Shown: positions 39,155 to 47,941 of the stretch, piece by piece | Position numbering within the stretch: the stretch's first letter is position 1 | How the letters are laid out: each line of letters opens with the position of its first letter | Source of the DNA: Marinitoga aeolica | GTDB lineage: Bacteria; Thermotogota; Thermotogae; Petrotogales; Petrotogaceae | NCBI RefSeq assembly: GCF_029910535.1 | Contig: NZ_CP069362.1 | Coordinates: 1,488,001-1,552,000 of the forward strand | DNA length: 64,000 bases | Direction: 5' to 3' | Notes under the pieces: generated by a model | Database searches by the model: none | What the model was told of the DNA's origin: nothing | Seen by the model: the letters and a program-made list of their open reading frames with translations, nothing else | Translations under genes and position numbers: made by a program

Positions 39155-39198
39155 ATGATATAATTTAAATGTAAAATTTTTTTGAAAGAAGGGAAGAA

Positions 39199-39741
39199 AT
39201 GAAAAAAATAAGAGAAAAGGTATTATATGAAGGAGAATGGTTTAAATTTAAAGAAACAATATGTATTAATAGTAGCGGAAAAGAAATAAGATGGGAGAAT
39301 TTTGAAAGAAAAAGTAAAATAAAAAAAGCAGTTATAATTATACCAAAATTAATCCCATCAAATAGATATGTATTAATAAAACAATATAGAGCAGCTATAA
39401 ATGATTACGTAATAGCATTTCCTGCAGGAATTTGTGATAATAATAATACTGAAGAAAATGTGCTAAGAGAATTAAAAGAAGAAACAGGATATAATGGAAA
39501 GGTTAAGAGATGTAGTCCGTCATTATATGCTTTTCCAGCAGTTATTGATAGTACTGTAAAAATATGTGAGGTTGAAATTGATGAAAGTTTAGGAGAAAAT
39601 AAAAATCCAGTGCAAAATTTAGAGCCAGAAGAAGATATTGAAGTTATGTTAAAAACAAAAGAAGAAATAATTAATATGTTTGATAATTGTAAATATAAAA
39701 TTAGTGCGGCATTATGGTATGCATTTGGAGTTAATTTATAA
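39199..39741 (+). CDS. NUDIX hydrolase, ADP-ribose pyrophosphatase-like
   Basis: A 180-residue protein with the NUDIX core RELKEETGY, preceded by FPAGICDNNNTEEN, where the spacing to the Gly is one residue shorter than in the standard box and the first Glu is Asn. The catalytic REUXEE part is kept. The motifs VLIKQYR and FPA before the box are typical of ADP-ribose/nucleoside-diphosphate-sugar pyrophosphatases. Single gene behind AAGAAGGGAAGAA. Confidence 0.85.
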   Translation: MKKIREKVLYEGEWFKFKETICINSSGKEIRWENFERKSKIKKAVIIIPKLIPSNRYVLIKQYRAAINDYVIAFPAGICDNNNTEENVLRELKEETGYNGKVKRCSPSLYAFPAVIDSTVKICEVEIDESLGENKNPVQNLEPEEDIEVMLKTKEEIINMFDNCKYKISAALWYAFGVNL

Positions 39742-39789
39742 AATCTATAATTTAATAAAATAAATTACAATAATAGGAAGGGGTGTATT

Positions 39790-40722
39790 ATGGTTACAGC
39801 GGAATTGTCTAAGAAGATTGTAGATAATGTGGGGATGGTTATTAAGGGGAAAGAAGAACAAATAAAAATGGTTTTAGCAGTTTTTTATTCCAATGGACAT
39901 GTTTTACTTGAAGATGTTCCAGGAACTGGTAAAACAATGCTAGCACGTGCTTTAGCAAAATCATTTGATTTAAGCTTTAAAAGGGTTCAATTTACCCCAG
40001 ATTTATTACCAAATGACTTAATAGGGTTATATATATTCGATAAAAATAAAAATGAATTTATATTGAAAAAAGGTCCAATATTCACCAATATATTATTGGG
40101 AGATGAAATAAATAGAGCTACTCCAAGAACACAATCTGCATTATTGGAATCATTAGCTGAAAACCAGGTATCTATTGATGGAATAACACATAAATTAGAG
40201 AATAATTTTTTTGTTATTGCAACGCAGAATCCTATAGAATACGAAGGAACATTTCCGCTACCAGAAGCACAATTGGATAGATTTATGATAAGACTTAGCC
40301 TTGGATATCCGGATCTTGAAAATGAGATCAATATGTTAATATCACAGGAAAAAGAACATCCAATAGATAAAATAAAAAGTGTTTCTAATAATGAAGAAAT
40401 AAGAAAAATAAAAACTGAAATAAAAAATGTACATGTTTCTGAAGAAATAAAAAAATATATAGTAGATATAATAAATCGAACAAGAAACCACAAAGATATA
40501 AAAGTAGGAGCCAGTCCAAGGGGTTCAATTGCATTAATGCAACTATCAAGAAGTATTGCTGCTATTGAAGGACGAGATTTTGTTATTCCAGATGATGTAA
40601 AAAAAATAGCGCCATATGTTTTAGCGCATAGAATAATTTTGAAAGCAGAAGCGAAAATAAAAAAAGTGTCTACATATAAATTAATAGATGAGATTCTTGA
40701 TGAAGTTAAAGTAATAAAGTAG
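39790..40722 (+). CDS. MoxR-family AAA ATPase
   Basis: A 310-residue AAA+ protein with Walker A PGTGKTMLA near residue 44, Walker B LLGDEINRA, sensor motif ATQNPIEYEGTFPLPEAQLDRF and the C-terminal lid. MoxR proteins act as chaperones or remodelling factors with VWA or DUF58 partners, which is the case here: the DUF58 gene follows after 8 bases and a DUF4129 gene ends the operon. Confidence 0.93.
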   Translation: MVTAELSKKIVDNVGMVIKGKEEQIKMVLAVFYSNGHVLLEDVPGTGKTMLARALAKSFDLSFKRVQFTPDLLPNDLIGLYIFDKNKNEFILKKGPIFTNILLGDEINRATPRTQSALLESLAENQVSIDGITHKLENNFFVIATQNPIEYEGTFPLPEAQLDRFMIRLSLGYPDLENEINMLISQEKEHPIDKIKSVSNNEEIRKIKTEIKNVHVSEEIKKYIVDIINRTRNHKDIKVGASPRGSIALMQLSRSIAAIEGRDFVIPDDVKKIAPYVLAHRIILKAEAKIKKVSTYKLIDEILDEVKVIK

Positions 40723-40730
40723 ATGATAGT

Positions 40731-41975
40731 ATGAAATACAAAATTAAGAATCTGGTATTAATGACAATAATATCAATATTATTTAATATATTTTATTTTA
40801 GCAATTATACAATATTGTTATTAGCTCTTGTTGGTTTTGGGTGGTTTGAATTTTTTCAAAAGAAAAAAATATTTGAAAATTTAGAAATAAATTATGATTT
40901 AGAATATGAAAAATGTTTTATTGAAGAAGAGGTGGAATATAGATTATATATAGAAAACAAATCAGATGAAGAAATTCTTATTACAGTTTCACCATCTAAT
41001 TTATTAAGCAGATTAAGACCGCCTTTTCAAAAAATCAAATTATCGGCTAATGAAAAAAAGAAATTAGTATTTATTACCTCTTTTGGAACTCGTGGAATAA
41101 AAGAAATAGGATATATAAGTGTTAATTATAATACTCCATTGGGATTTGAATTTTGGAAAACAAAAAAGGTGGAAAAAACTATAGAAGTATTGCCAGAATT
41201 TATTTATTCTGAATTTAACAAAGAAAGTTTAAAAAAATTATTACCGGGTCAAAAATCTAATATAAGGATATTAGAAGATGTAACATATGTAGAAAATATT
41301 GATGAATATAATAATGAACCTATGAACAGAATAAACTGGAAAATATCAGCGAAATATGATAAGTTAATGGTAAAAAAATATTCTCATACATCTACAGGTA
41401 AAATATATATGTTTTTAGATTTAAATTTACCAGATGGAATCCCTAAAAATAATCTATTTTGGAAAAGTGAGAGAAAAATATATGAAGAATATGCTTTAAA
41501 AGCAGCAGCAAGTATTATCAGATATCAAAAAATAAAACATGAAGATGTAAATCTGGTATTAATAGGAAAAGAAGTAAAAAGATATTCTTCAAAAGAATGG
41601 CTTGATTATTTTGATTTGTTGTCTGGTGCAAAAGGCACAAATGATCCAGAGTATAGATTAGATGAAATAATAAAAAAAGATATACCTTATTTTACTTATG
41701 AAGATACGGTTATAATAATATCTATTCATTTAACAGATGAGATAATTCCAGACTTAATAAGATTAAGAGCAAAAGTTTCAAAGGTTATAGTATTAATAAT
41801 GCCATATGGGTTCAGAATTGAAACTGAAGGGAAATTAGATATAAAAGAGCATGATATGTTTAGAGTTGAAGCAATAGATCTTGAAAAAAAAGCCATATTA
41901 TTAGAAGAAAACCATATAATAGTAAGATTAGTATCTCCAAATAGTTCCTTGACAGAAGTATTTGAAACAATATAA
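40731..41975 (+). CDS. DUF58-domain protein, partner of MoxR
   Basis: A 414-residue protein with two N-terminal membrane helices (residues 8-40), a beta-rich region and the DUF58 motif YNNEPMNRINWKISAKYDKLMVK near 195 (split here only by wording, residues contiguous from about 187), followed by a VWA-like segment. It is membrane-anchored and probably assembled by the MoxR ATPase. Middle gene of a MoxR-DUF58-DUF4129 operon, a common set whose exact role in the envelope is not settled. Confidence 0.85.
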   Translation: MKYKIKNLVLMTIISILFNIFYFSNYTILLLALVGFGWFEFFQKKKIFENLEINYDLEYEKCFIEEEVEYRLYIENKSDEEILITVSPSNLLSRLRPPFQKIKLSANEKKKLVFITSFGTRGIKEIGYISVNYNTPLGFEFWKTKKVEKTIEVLPEFIYSEFNKESLKKLLPGQKSNIRILEDVTYVENIDEYNNEPMNRINWKISAKYDKLMVKKYSHTSTGKIYMFLDLNLPDGIPKNNLFWKSERKIYEEYALKAAASIIRYQKIKHEDVNLVLIGKEVKRYSSKEWLDYFDLLSGAKGTNDPEYRLDEIIKKDIPYFTYEDTVIIISIHLTDEIIPDLIRLRAKVSKVIVLIMPYGFRIETEGKLDIKEHDMFRVEAIDLEKKAILLEENHIIVRLVSPNSSLTEVFETI

Positions 41976-41990
41976 ATGGAGGGGGTTTCA

Positions 41991-43358
41991 TTGAAAAAAC
42001 AAAGGGAATTATATTTATTATCGTTATTTTTAACCTTTGTACCTTTTAATTTACATTCTGGGATAGTAATTTTTTTACTGGGGATTTTATTTTCCTTTTT
42101 GTTTATAAGAATAAGAAAATTTGGAATGCCATATTATATAGCCTTTTTATCGTTAATAGGTATATATGCATTAGTATTTTTTCTTTTAAATGCGACAGGT
42201 TCAAAAAATTTATTTTATAGTTTTAATTTAATTGCTATTGTGGTATTGTCCTATTTTTTACCACTTAATTCAAGAGATATAATAAAATTTACATTTATAT
42301 TTTTAATATCTATTATATTATTAAGAGGTCTGATAAATCCAATATTTCCACTTATAGCATTTATTATTTCGCTTATTGAGTTATTTAAGGATCAAAAGAA
42401 TAAAAAATTAATCATTACTATTTTTTCAATATTTATAATTTTTAGTGTATGGAACTTTAATACATATTATAATCCATTTAAAGAGTTTCATTTATCATCT
42501 GATACCCAGTTATTGAATGAAAAGAAGATAGAAAACAAAAAAGTAACTAATCAAAATAAAACGTTAGAAAAAATTCCAAAAGAAATAGAAAAAAATAAAA
42601 GTAAATTTATAGGAAATATTACAGTAAAAGAAAAAAAGATGATTAAAAAAAATAACAATATTGTTGATACTATAGTTTTAATAAATATTATTATAGGAGG
42701 AATAATAGGTATTATTACAGCTGTAATCACATGGAGATTACTTACAAAAAAAGAAAAGAAAAAAATAATAATATCACTTGTAGTTTTCTTTTCTGCATGG
42801 GCGTTAATGGCAACAGGTGTTGCATATATGAATAGAGGAAGACCGCCTATGGTTGATAAAGGTACAATATCTATAAATGATAATATTTCAAATAAATCAA
42901 TAGATGCTTTATCCTCAGATAAAATATTAGAAACTTTTAGAGAAATAGCAAATTCACCAAGAACAGCTTATATTAAATTATATCAAGAAATAAAATGGAT
43001 CTTTTTTATAGTATCAAGTTTATTTGGAGTTACTGTTATAATATTCATCAGAAAGTTTTTTGCTAATCAAGAGAAAGATAAAGAAGAAGTAGAAAAATTT
43101 TCTATCGAGAAATTTGAACATGAAGATATTCCATATTTAATAGAAGAAGGTTATAAATATATAAGAAAAAGATTTTTCAAGATATTTTCTCATTTAACGC
43201 CATATGAATTATTAAAAGAAATAGATTATCCAAAGGAATTTGAACTTTTAACTAATTTATTTGTTTTAAAGGAATATGGGGAAAAAGACTATAAACATAC
43301 TAAGGAGGAAATAAAAGCCATAATAAATAAATGTATAGAGTTCTTTAAAAATAATTAA
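41991..43358 (+). CDS. Multi-pass membrane protein with C-terminal DUF4129-like domain
   Basis: A 455-residue protein with about five N-terminal helices, a Lys/Asn-rich periplasmic segment, further helices near residues 230-290 and 340-355, and a C-terminal cytoplasmic domain (YLIEEGYKYIRKRF...LTPYELLKEI) resembling DUF4129. Unlike many relatives there is no transglutaminase domain. ATG 41976 is in frame but overlaps the Shine-Dalgarno (GGAGGGGG), so TTG 41991 is the preferred start. Third gene of the MoxR operon. Confidence 0.7.
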   Translation: MKKQRELYLLSLFLTFVPFNLHSGIVIFLLGILFSFLFIRIRKFGMPYYIAFLSLIGIYALVFFLLNATGSKNLFYSFNLIAIVVLSYFLPLNSRDIIKFTFIFLISIILLRGLINPIFPLIAFIISLIELFKDQKNKKLIITIFSIFIIFSVWNFNTYYNPFKEFHLSSDTQLLNEKKIENKKVTNQNKTLEKIPKEIEKNKSKFIGNITVKEKKMIKKNNNIVDTIVLINIIIGGIIGIITAVITWRLLTKKEKKKIIISLVVFFSAWALMATGVAYMNRGRPPMVDKGTISINDNISNKSIDALSSDKILETFREIANSPRTAYIKLYQEIKWIFFIVSSLFGVTVIIFIRKFFANQEKDKEEVEKFSIEKFEHEDIPYLIEEGYKYIRKRFFKIFSHLTPYELLKEIDYPKEFELLTNLFVLKEYGEKDYKHTKEEIKAIINKCIEFFKNN

Positions 43359-43463
43359 GAACCAAGAAATATATTAAGCTAGAATTAAAAAGACATTTCC
43401 CTCCCGCTTTGATATTATTAAAGTTAATGAAAGAGAAAAAATAAATGTTAAATAACATAATAG

Positions 43464-43499
43464 TTCGGATACCGAATTGTATAAATTAAAAGTTATAAT
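43464..43499 (+). promoter_or_regulatory. Candidate promoter with dyad operator for the small ORF
   Basis: The dyad TTCGG-ATA-CCGAA (43464-43476) covers the expected -35 position of a TATAAT box at 43494-43499. It is 34 bases before the small ORF. No good -35 hexamer is visible, so regulation through the dyad is plausible. Confidence 0.45.
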
Positions 43500-43532
43500 A
43501 TAAATGAAATCATTATAAGGGGAGGGAGAAAA

Positions 43533-43670
43533 ATGAAAATAATAAGAAATTTTTTAAACAAGAAGTTAGGATATATGGAAAGTAAAGTTTCAGAAAATGA
43601 GATTGATAACTTAGTAGAGAATTTTAAAGAAGAAGCGTTAGAAATATATATGAGTAATAATATAATATAA
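43533..43670 (+). CDS. Small orphan peptide of 45 residues
   Basis: An ATG behind the very strong AAGGGGAGGGAGAA opens a 45-codon frame beginning MKIIRNFLNKKLGYMESKVS, with an acidic amphipathic second half (ENEIDNLVENFKEEALEIYM). No Cys, no signal peptide, no known family. It has its own candidate promoter and a strong terminator at its stop, which supports a real gene. It could be a regulator or anti-sigma-like peptide; function not recognised. Confidence 0.6.
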   Translation: MKIIRNFLNKKLGYMESKVSENEIDNLVENFKEEALEIYMSNNII

Positions 43671-43694
43671 GAAGCCCAAATTAAAGGGCTTCTT
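43669..43694 (+). terminator. Bidirectional terminator between the small ORF and the DUF190 gene
   Basis: A 9-bp stem, AAGAAGCCC/GGGCTTCTT, with an 8-base loop, followed by TTTCT on the plus strand. It serves the small ORF and, with its A/T-rich flanks, probably the minus-strand crcB-DUF190 unit, whose stop lies inside it. Confidence 0.8.
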
Positions 43695-44001
43695 TTTCTA
43701 TTCTAACAGTGCTTACATCCCAATAAACAGCAAGACCATCAAAATTACATTTTTTAATTTCTTCTATTAACTTTCTAATTTTCTCCTTTTCATCAATAAC
43801 TTCTATTATAATAGGTAAATCTTCACTTAAAGTAAAAAAATCAGCTCTATGAACATGATGTTTTTCTCCAAAACCCATAACACCTTTTAATACAGTAACT
43901 CCTTTTAGCCCATGATCATAACATAATTTTACTATATGTTTATATGCGGGTTCGTGCCCGCAGTGATCGCTTTCACCTAAATAAATTCTTAAAAAATTCA
44001 T
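43681..44001 (-). CDS. DUF190 family PII-like protein
   Basis: A 106-residue protein with family-typical LRIYLGESDH, GVTVLKGVMGFG and LPIIIEVIDE segments. DUF190 proteins have a PII-like fold and are often encoded with CrcB fluoride channels, as here: the gene overlaps the end of crcB by 4 bases. A regulatory or fluoride-related role is inferred. Confidence 0.85.
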   Translation of the reverse strand: MNFLRIYLGESDHCGHEPAYKHIVKLCYDHGLKGVTVLKGVMGFGEKHHVHRADFFTLSEDLPIIIEVIDEKEKIRKLIEEIKKCNFDGLAVYWDVSTVRIEKEAL

Positions 44002-44375
44002 GATCCCATCCTCCCCAACGAATATCCTAAAAATGCGAATAAAAGCCCTAAAATAATACTTAATGATAAATACAATAAAGAATATAAAGTAAAAGATTCT
44101 TCACTTAAAACGATAGTTTCATACATAAAAGTGGAAAAAGTGGTGAAAGAGCCAATAAAACCAGTTGCAAAAAATAACATGAAGCTTTTTGGAAACTCTA
44201 GTTTATATATACTTAAAGACATTAAAAAGCTTAAAACAAAAGCGCCTAAAATATTTACAAATAAGGTTCCATATGGCATATTACCAAGAGAAAGAAATGA
44301 GTTTATATATTTTGATACTAAATATCTTGAAATAGCGCCTAAAAAGCCTCCAAGACCTATATATATCAAAGTCAT
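43998..44375 (-). CDS. crcB: Fluoride channel CrcB/Fluc
   Basis: A 125-residue, four-helix membrane protein that lets fluoride leave the cell as a dual-topology dimer. Seen: GLGGFLGAISRYLVS, PYGTLFVNILGAF with the polar track Asn, and the GFIGSFTTFSTFMYE Phe-box/Ser-Thr motif. ATG 44375 with GGAGGTTTTGTT is preferred over an in-frame ATG at 44408 that lies within the upstream terminator. I see no fluoride riboswitch before it. Confidence 0.92.
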   Translation of the reverse strand: MTLIYIGLGGFLGAISRYLVSKYINSFLSLGNMPYGTLFVNILGAFVLSFLMSLSIYKLEFPKSFMLFFATGFIGSFTTFSTFMYETIVLSEESFTLYSLLYLSLSIILGLLFAFLGYSLGRMGS

Positions 44376-44396
44376 AACAAAACCTCCATTAAATTT

Positions 44397-44420
44397 AAAC
44401 GGAGCCATTTGGCTCCGTTT
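44397..44420 (-). terminator. Terminator/attenuator between HU and crcB
   Basis: A 10-bp stem, AAACGGAGCC/GGCTCCGTTT, with a 4-base loop, just after the HU stop. On the minus strand it runs into TTTAAATTT before the crcB ribosome binding site, so some read-through into crcB is possible. Confidence 0.7.
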
Positions 44421-44423
44421 AAA

Positions 44424-44696
44424 TTATTTTACTCTGGCTTTTAATTCTTTACCAGCTTTGAATTTAGGTACTTTTCCACCAGGGATTTCAATAGCTTCTT
44501 TTGTTTGTGGGTTAACACCTTTTCTTGGTTTTCTTTCTACAACTTCAAATGTTCCAAAACCAACGATTTTAACGCTCTCGCCTTTACCTAAAGTTTCAGA
44601 AACAACTTCAACAAAAGAATCAACAAATAAAGCAGCTTCTTTTTTTGTAACATTAACTTTTTCAGCTAATGCACTAACGAGTTCCTTTTTGTTCAT
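44424..44696 (-). CDS. hup: DNA-binding protein HU
   Basis: A 90-residue histone-like protein that bends and compacts DNA. The sequence starts MNKKELVSALAEKVNVTKKE and has the arm region GFGTFEVVERKPRKGVNPQT and PKFKAGKELK end. ATG 44696 is preceded by GGGGGTGCATGT; an earlier ATG at 44729 would precede that site and is not used. Confidence 0.96.
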   Translation of the reverse strand: MNKKELVSALAEKVNVTKKEAALFVDSFVEVVSETLGKGESVKIVGFGTFEVVERKPRKGVNPQTKEAIEIPGGKVPKFKAGKELKARVK

Positions 44697-44738
44697 ACAT
44701 GCACCCCCTATATATTGATATAAACGCATTTCAAAGGA

Positions 44739-44767
44739 ATTTTACCACATTTTTTGCTTAAAATCAA
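44739..44767 (-). promoter_or_regulatory. Promoter of the HU gene
   Basis: TTGATT, a 17-base spacer and TAAAAT on the minus strand, ending 43 bases before the HU start codon. Confidence 0.65.
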
Positions 44768-44927
44768 GCAGTAATGTAAATTTTAGAGATTTTTACTATG
44801 TAAAAATTCTTAATTCATGTTCAATTCTTTTGTTTTTTAAAATAATACTAAAAAACACGTCACTATTTAGAAACCACATAGGACTGGAAATGTAATATTT
44901 CTTTTGGTACAATATATTCGGTCGGTT

Positions 44928-45004
44928 GGGGACGTGGTGCAGTTGGTTAGCATGCCGGTCTGTCACACCGGTGGCCGCGGGTTCGAGTCCCGTCGTCCCC
45001 GCCA
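44928..45004 (+). tRNA. tRNA-Asp (anticodon GTC)
   Basis: A 77-base tRNA with acceptor arms GGGGACG/CGTCCCC, anticodon loop CTGTCAC giving GTC, T arm GGGTTCGAGTCCC and encoded CCA. A TACAAT box at 44908-44913 is a likely -10 element. Confidence 0.96.
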
Positions 45005-45010
45005 GAAAGA

Positions 45011-45041
45011 AACTCCTGGATAATTTTCCGGGAGTTTTTTT
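45011..45041 (+). terminator. Terminator after tRNA-Asp
   Basis: Stem AACTCCTGG/CCGGGAGTT (one G-U pair) with an 8-base loop, followed by TTTTT. Confidence 0.8.
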
Positions 45042-45134
45042 ATTAGTGTTTTGATTGTGCAATAAAATAAGAAAAAATAATATGATCGAATATTATTTTG
45101 ATTATTTTATGCTTTTTGTCTACAATATAAAAAC

Positions 45135-45151
45135 CCCGGCTTTTTGCCGGG
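45135..45151 (-). terminator. Terminator of the porin-like gene
   Basis: Stem CCCGGC/GCCGGG with a 5-base loop; the minus strand continues with GTTTTTA, the plus strand with ATTTTTTA, so it can work in both directions. Confidence 0.8.
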
Positions 45152-45172
45152 ATTTTTTATTTGTAATATTTA

Positions 45173-46735
45173 TTAGAAGTTCATTGAACCTTTTACATAT
45201 GCGTTCCAATAGAAAGCTTTTCCACCGAATGTAGCATTGCTTAAGTGTAATCCAGCTGTAATAACATCATTTGGTGTGTAAGTTACATCTGCTGAATATA
45301 AGAAATCAGCTGGTTCATTAAATGTTTCATCGAAGTAGTTTCCATCGCTATTAGTATCACCACTGAAATTCTTTAATGATAGATCTACAGCGACTTTATC
45401 CATAGGTTTAACGGATACTGAAGCCATATAACCTAAATTATTTGTAGCATCTTTTGTAGCTGCATGTAATTTATACCATGTATCAAATGATACTGAAACC
45501 ATGTCTGCTTCATAACCAGCATTTGCGTGAATATCTACAGCATATTCATCAGAAACTTTATCTAATGCAACTGAGCCTAAAGTAACATCATAGCCTGCTG
45601 AAACAGCATCCAATGTTGTAGAACCTGAAACTTTTGCTGATAATTCTAATGGAGATGCGATTTCACTTCCATCTGCTTTAGAAACTTTTACACTTTCGAT
45701 ATTAAATAAATCGTGAATTTTATTTGAATATTCAACTGCATATGTATATGTCATATCACCAGCTAATGGTAATGTAACTGTATCAGTTAATGTTAAGCTT
45801 CCAGCTATTCCAAAATCTGATGCTAAATCAGCACCAAATGTAACATCTGACGCATCTGAAACAGGTTTAATAAATTCTGGTAATGTAGCTGATACAGCAT
45901 AATCAAATGTCATATGAGGTGTTACAGTGAAAATACCTGATTCGAAATCTTTTGAATAGCTTGTAGATAATAAGTATGCTGATGAACCATCATAAGAACC
46001 AAAGAATAAATCAGCTGTTAAACCAGCAATAGCATCTTTACCTGTTGTTTCAGCGGAAACTGCAAATCCTGTTTTTGTTGCAGGACCAGCAACTGCTAAT
46101 CTTGTTGAATCAGCTGACCAAAATGCAGCTGTAACATTTGCGTCAATCATAGAAACAGATAATGATTTTTTAGCTGCTAATAAATCGCCATTTAACATTG
46201 TTGGGTTGTCTACGGATGTAGCATCAGCATTAACATCATAGCCAGATGTTAAGTCAACATATAATACTTCTGCATCTAAATTTTTTAAAGTAACTAATGC
46301 ATATCTGTCACCTACTGCAGGTAACTGTGCATTTCCGTCAGAATCATAAGTGTTGTATAAAATATATGTTGAATAATCTAACATGCCACCGTTATTAAAT
46401 AAAGCTTTTATCATGCTATCTTCGTATGTAATGCTATCTAAAGAAATGTTTAATGCGGTAGCACCAGGTGTTCCTAAATCTCCACTCAAAGCAACAGTTA
46501 GCATTCCTTCTGTTTTACCATTTACTGCAGCTGAGTATTTCCAATCAAATGTTGTTGTAACTGCTAAATCTTTTGTGAAGTTTAAATCCAAACCATTTTC
46601 ATCAAAACCTACTTCAAAACCAACGCTACCTTCAAAAACTGGGTTAGTAACTGATAATGTTGCTGGCACTTCTGTAGCTGCAAACGCAGATACCAATAAA
46701 GCCAATGCCATGACTAAAGCAAAAATCTTCTTCAT
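45173..46735 (-). CDS. Outer-envelope beta-barrel (porin-like) protein
   Basis: A 520-residue protein with a signal peptide (KKIFALVMALALLVSAFA, cut before ATEVPATL) followed by many alternating beta-strand segments and a final strand ending GKAFYWNAYVKGSMNF with a terminal Phe, typical of outer-membrane barrels. Acidic, with few Lys-rich stretches and richer in GC than nearby hypothetical genes, as for a highly expressed gene. It probably forms a pore in the toga. Strong promoter and RBS (AAGGAGG). Transcribed after, but separately from, the Omp-alpha gene. Confidence 0.75.
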   Translation of the reverse strand: MKKIFALVMALALLVSAFAATEVPATLSVTNPVFEGSVGFEVGFDENGLDLNFTKDLAVTTTFDWKYSAAVNGKTEGMLTVALSGDLGTPGATALNISLDSITYEDSMIKALFNNGGMLDYSTYILYNTYDSDGNAQLPAVGDRYALVTLKNLDAEVLYVDLTSGYDVNADATSVDNPTMLNGDLLAAKKSLSVSMIDANVTAAFWSADSTRLAVAGPATKTGFAVSAETTGKDAIAGLTADLFFGSYDGSSAYLLSTSYSKDFESGIFTVTPHMTFDYAVSATLPEFIKPVSDASDVTFGADLASDFGIAGSLTLTDTVTLPLAGDMTYTYAVEYSNKIHDLFNIESVKVSKADGSEIASPLELSAKVSGSTTLDAVSAGYDVTLGSVALDKVSDEYAVDIHANAGYEADMVSVSFDTWYKLHAATKDATNNLGYMASVSVKPMDKVAVDLSLKNFSGDTNSDGNYFDETFNEPADFLYSADVTYTPNDVITAGLHLSNATFGGKAFYWNAYVKGSMNF

Positions 46736-46782
46736 TCAAACAACCTCCTTAAATATAATTTAATTTGATATAAACTGTAATT

Positions 46783-46811
46783 ATTCTATCATATTCGTAA
46801 ATAAAAGTCAA
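46783..46811 (-). promoter_or_regulatory. Promoter of the porin-like gene
   Basis: TTGACT, a 17-base spacer and TAGAAT on the minus strand, in the 113-base gap between the Omp-alpha and porin-like genes. Confidence 0.75.
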
Positions 46812-46848
46812 GAGTTTTTAACGTTAAATTAATTAATCAAATGATAGA

Positions 46849-47853
46849 TTATTTTACTACAAAAGGAATAACCATTGCTACTCCTGCTAATGCAATTCCC
46901 ATAATTGCTAACATGTTAGCCTTGTTTACTTTTTCTTCATTAGCTGCAACTTTTCCTTCAACATTTGTTACTCTATCAGATAAGTCATTAGCTAAATATT
47001 GAACTTTTAACAAATCGCCAGGAACATTGGATAATTGTGAAGATAAATTATCTAACTGATCTTGAAGGTCTAACATATCTTCTGAAACCATATCAGCATT
47101 ATTATAAGCTTTATATGCAACTTTTTTAAGAGTAGCAAGTTCATCATTTGCTTTTTTTAAATCTTTTGATAAATTATCAACAGCAGCTGCATCAGCTTTC
47201 TTAGCAATTAATGCTTTTATTTCGTTATGTTCTTTAGCATTTTGGCCAGCAACATAATCTAAATCAGATTTTACTGTATCTAACTCTTCCCACAAACCAT
47301 CAATATTTTCGATATTAACAGAAACATCATCTTTTAATTTTGGTAATGAATTTAATTTATCAGATAAGTCTAATACAGTATATTTTAGTTCCAAATAATT
47401 TCTTGAGCTATTAGCTTTTAAAGTGCTTAAATCATTTTCTAATGCATTAACCTTTTTTGTTAAGCTGATTAATACATTTTGATTAGCTGTTACTGCAGAT
47501 TCAACAGCGCCCAATTTTACACTTAAAGCTTTATTATCTTCCATAGCTTTTGATTCTACGGAAGCTAATTTTTGTTCAAACATTTTCATAACTGTTTCTA
47601 CTCTTTTTATATCTTCTGCTTTTGCTAATACAGGATCATTTTCAACATAAGTTAATGTGTCTGATAATAATACAGCAATTTCTGCTTTTGTCAAAACAAC
47701 GTCAGGATTAAAATTATCTTCCATTGGAAGAATACCCCTATTTGCTAAATCCATAATGTACTCATATGCCCAATGATCTTCAGGAACATCTTTAAATGCA
47801 AAAGATAATACTCCAAAAAGAACTAATGCCAATACTAAAAGTGTTTTACGCAT
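46849..47853 (-). CDS. Omp-alpha-type coiled-coil envelope spacer protein
   Basis: A 334-residue protein in four parts: a signal peptide (RKTLLVLALVLFGVLSFA), an SLH domain (residues 20-65; FKDVPEDHWAYEYI, RGILP, LTKAEIAVLL) that binds cell-wall polymers, a long coiled coil (about 75-300, heptad-rich, for example LISLTKKVNALENDL), and a C-terminal hydrophobic segment (LAIMGIALAGVAMVIPFVVK) that can anchor in the outer sheath. This matches the known Thermotoga Omp-alpha plan, a rod bridging cell wall and toga. It lies next to the porin-like gene. Confidence 0.85.
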   Translation of the reverse strand: MRKTLLVLALVLFGVLSFAFKDVPEDHWAYEYIMDLANRGILPMEDNFNPDVVLTKAEIAVLLSDTLTYVENDPVLAKAEDIKRVETVMKMFEQKLASVESKAMEDNKALSVKLGAVESAVTANQNVLISLTKKVNALENDLSTLKANSSRNYLELKYTVLDLSDKLNSLPKLKDDVSVNIENIDGLWEELDTVKSDLDYVAGQNAKEHNEIKALIAKKADAAAVDNLSKDLKKANDELATLKKVAYKAYNNADMVSEDMLDLQDQLDNLSSQLSNVPGDLLKVQYLANDLSDRVTNVEGKVAANEEKVNKANMLAIMGIALAGVAMVIPFVVK

Positions 47854-47910
47854 ACGCTCTACCCCCTCTTTTAAATTTTGAATTTTTGGTTATTAAAACG
47901 CACTAATTAT

Positions 47911-47941
47911 ATTATACTATAAAATGCTAAAATTCTGTCAA
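47911..47941 (-). promoter_or_regulatory. Promoter of the Omp-alpha gene
   Basis: TTGACA (47936-47941) and TATAAT (47911-47916) on the minus strand with a 19-base spacer, slightly long. The -35 box overlaps the last codons of tyrS. Confidence 0.6.

Noticed and set aside
44376-44423. Fluoride riboswitch before crcB
   Set aside because: Only a simple terminator hairpin belonging to HU is present; the conserved pseudoknot core was not recognised.
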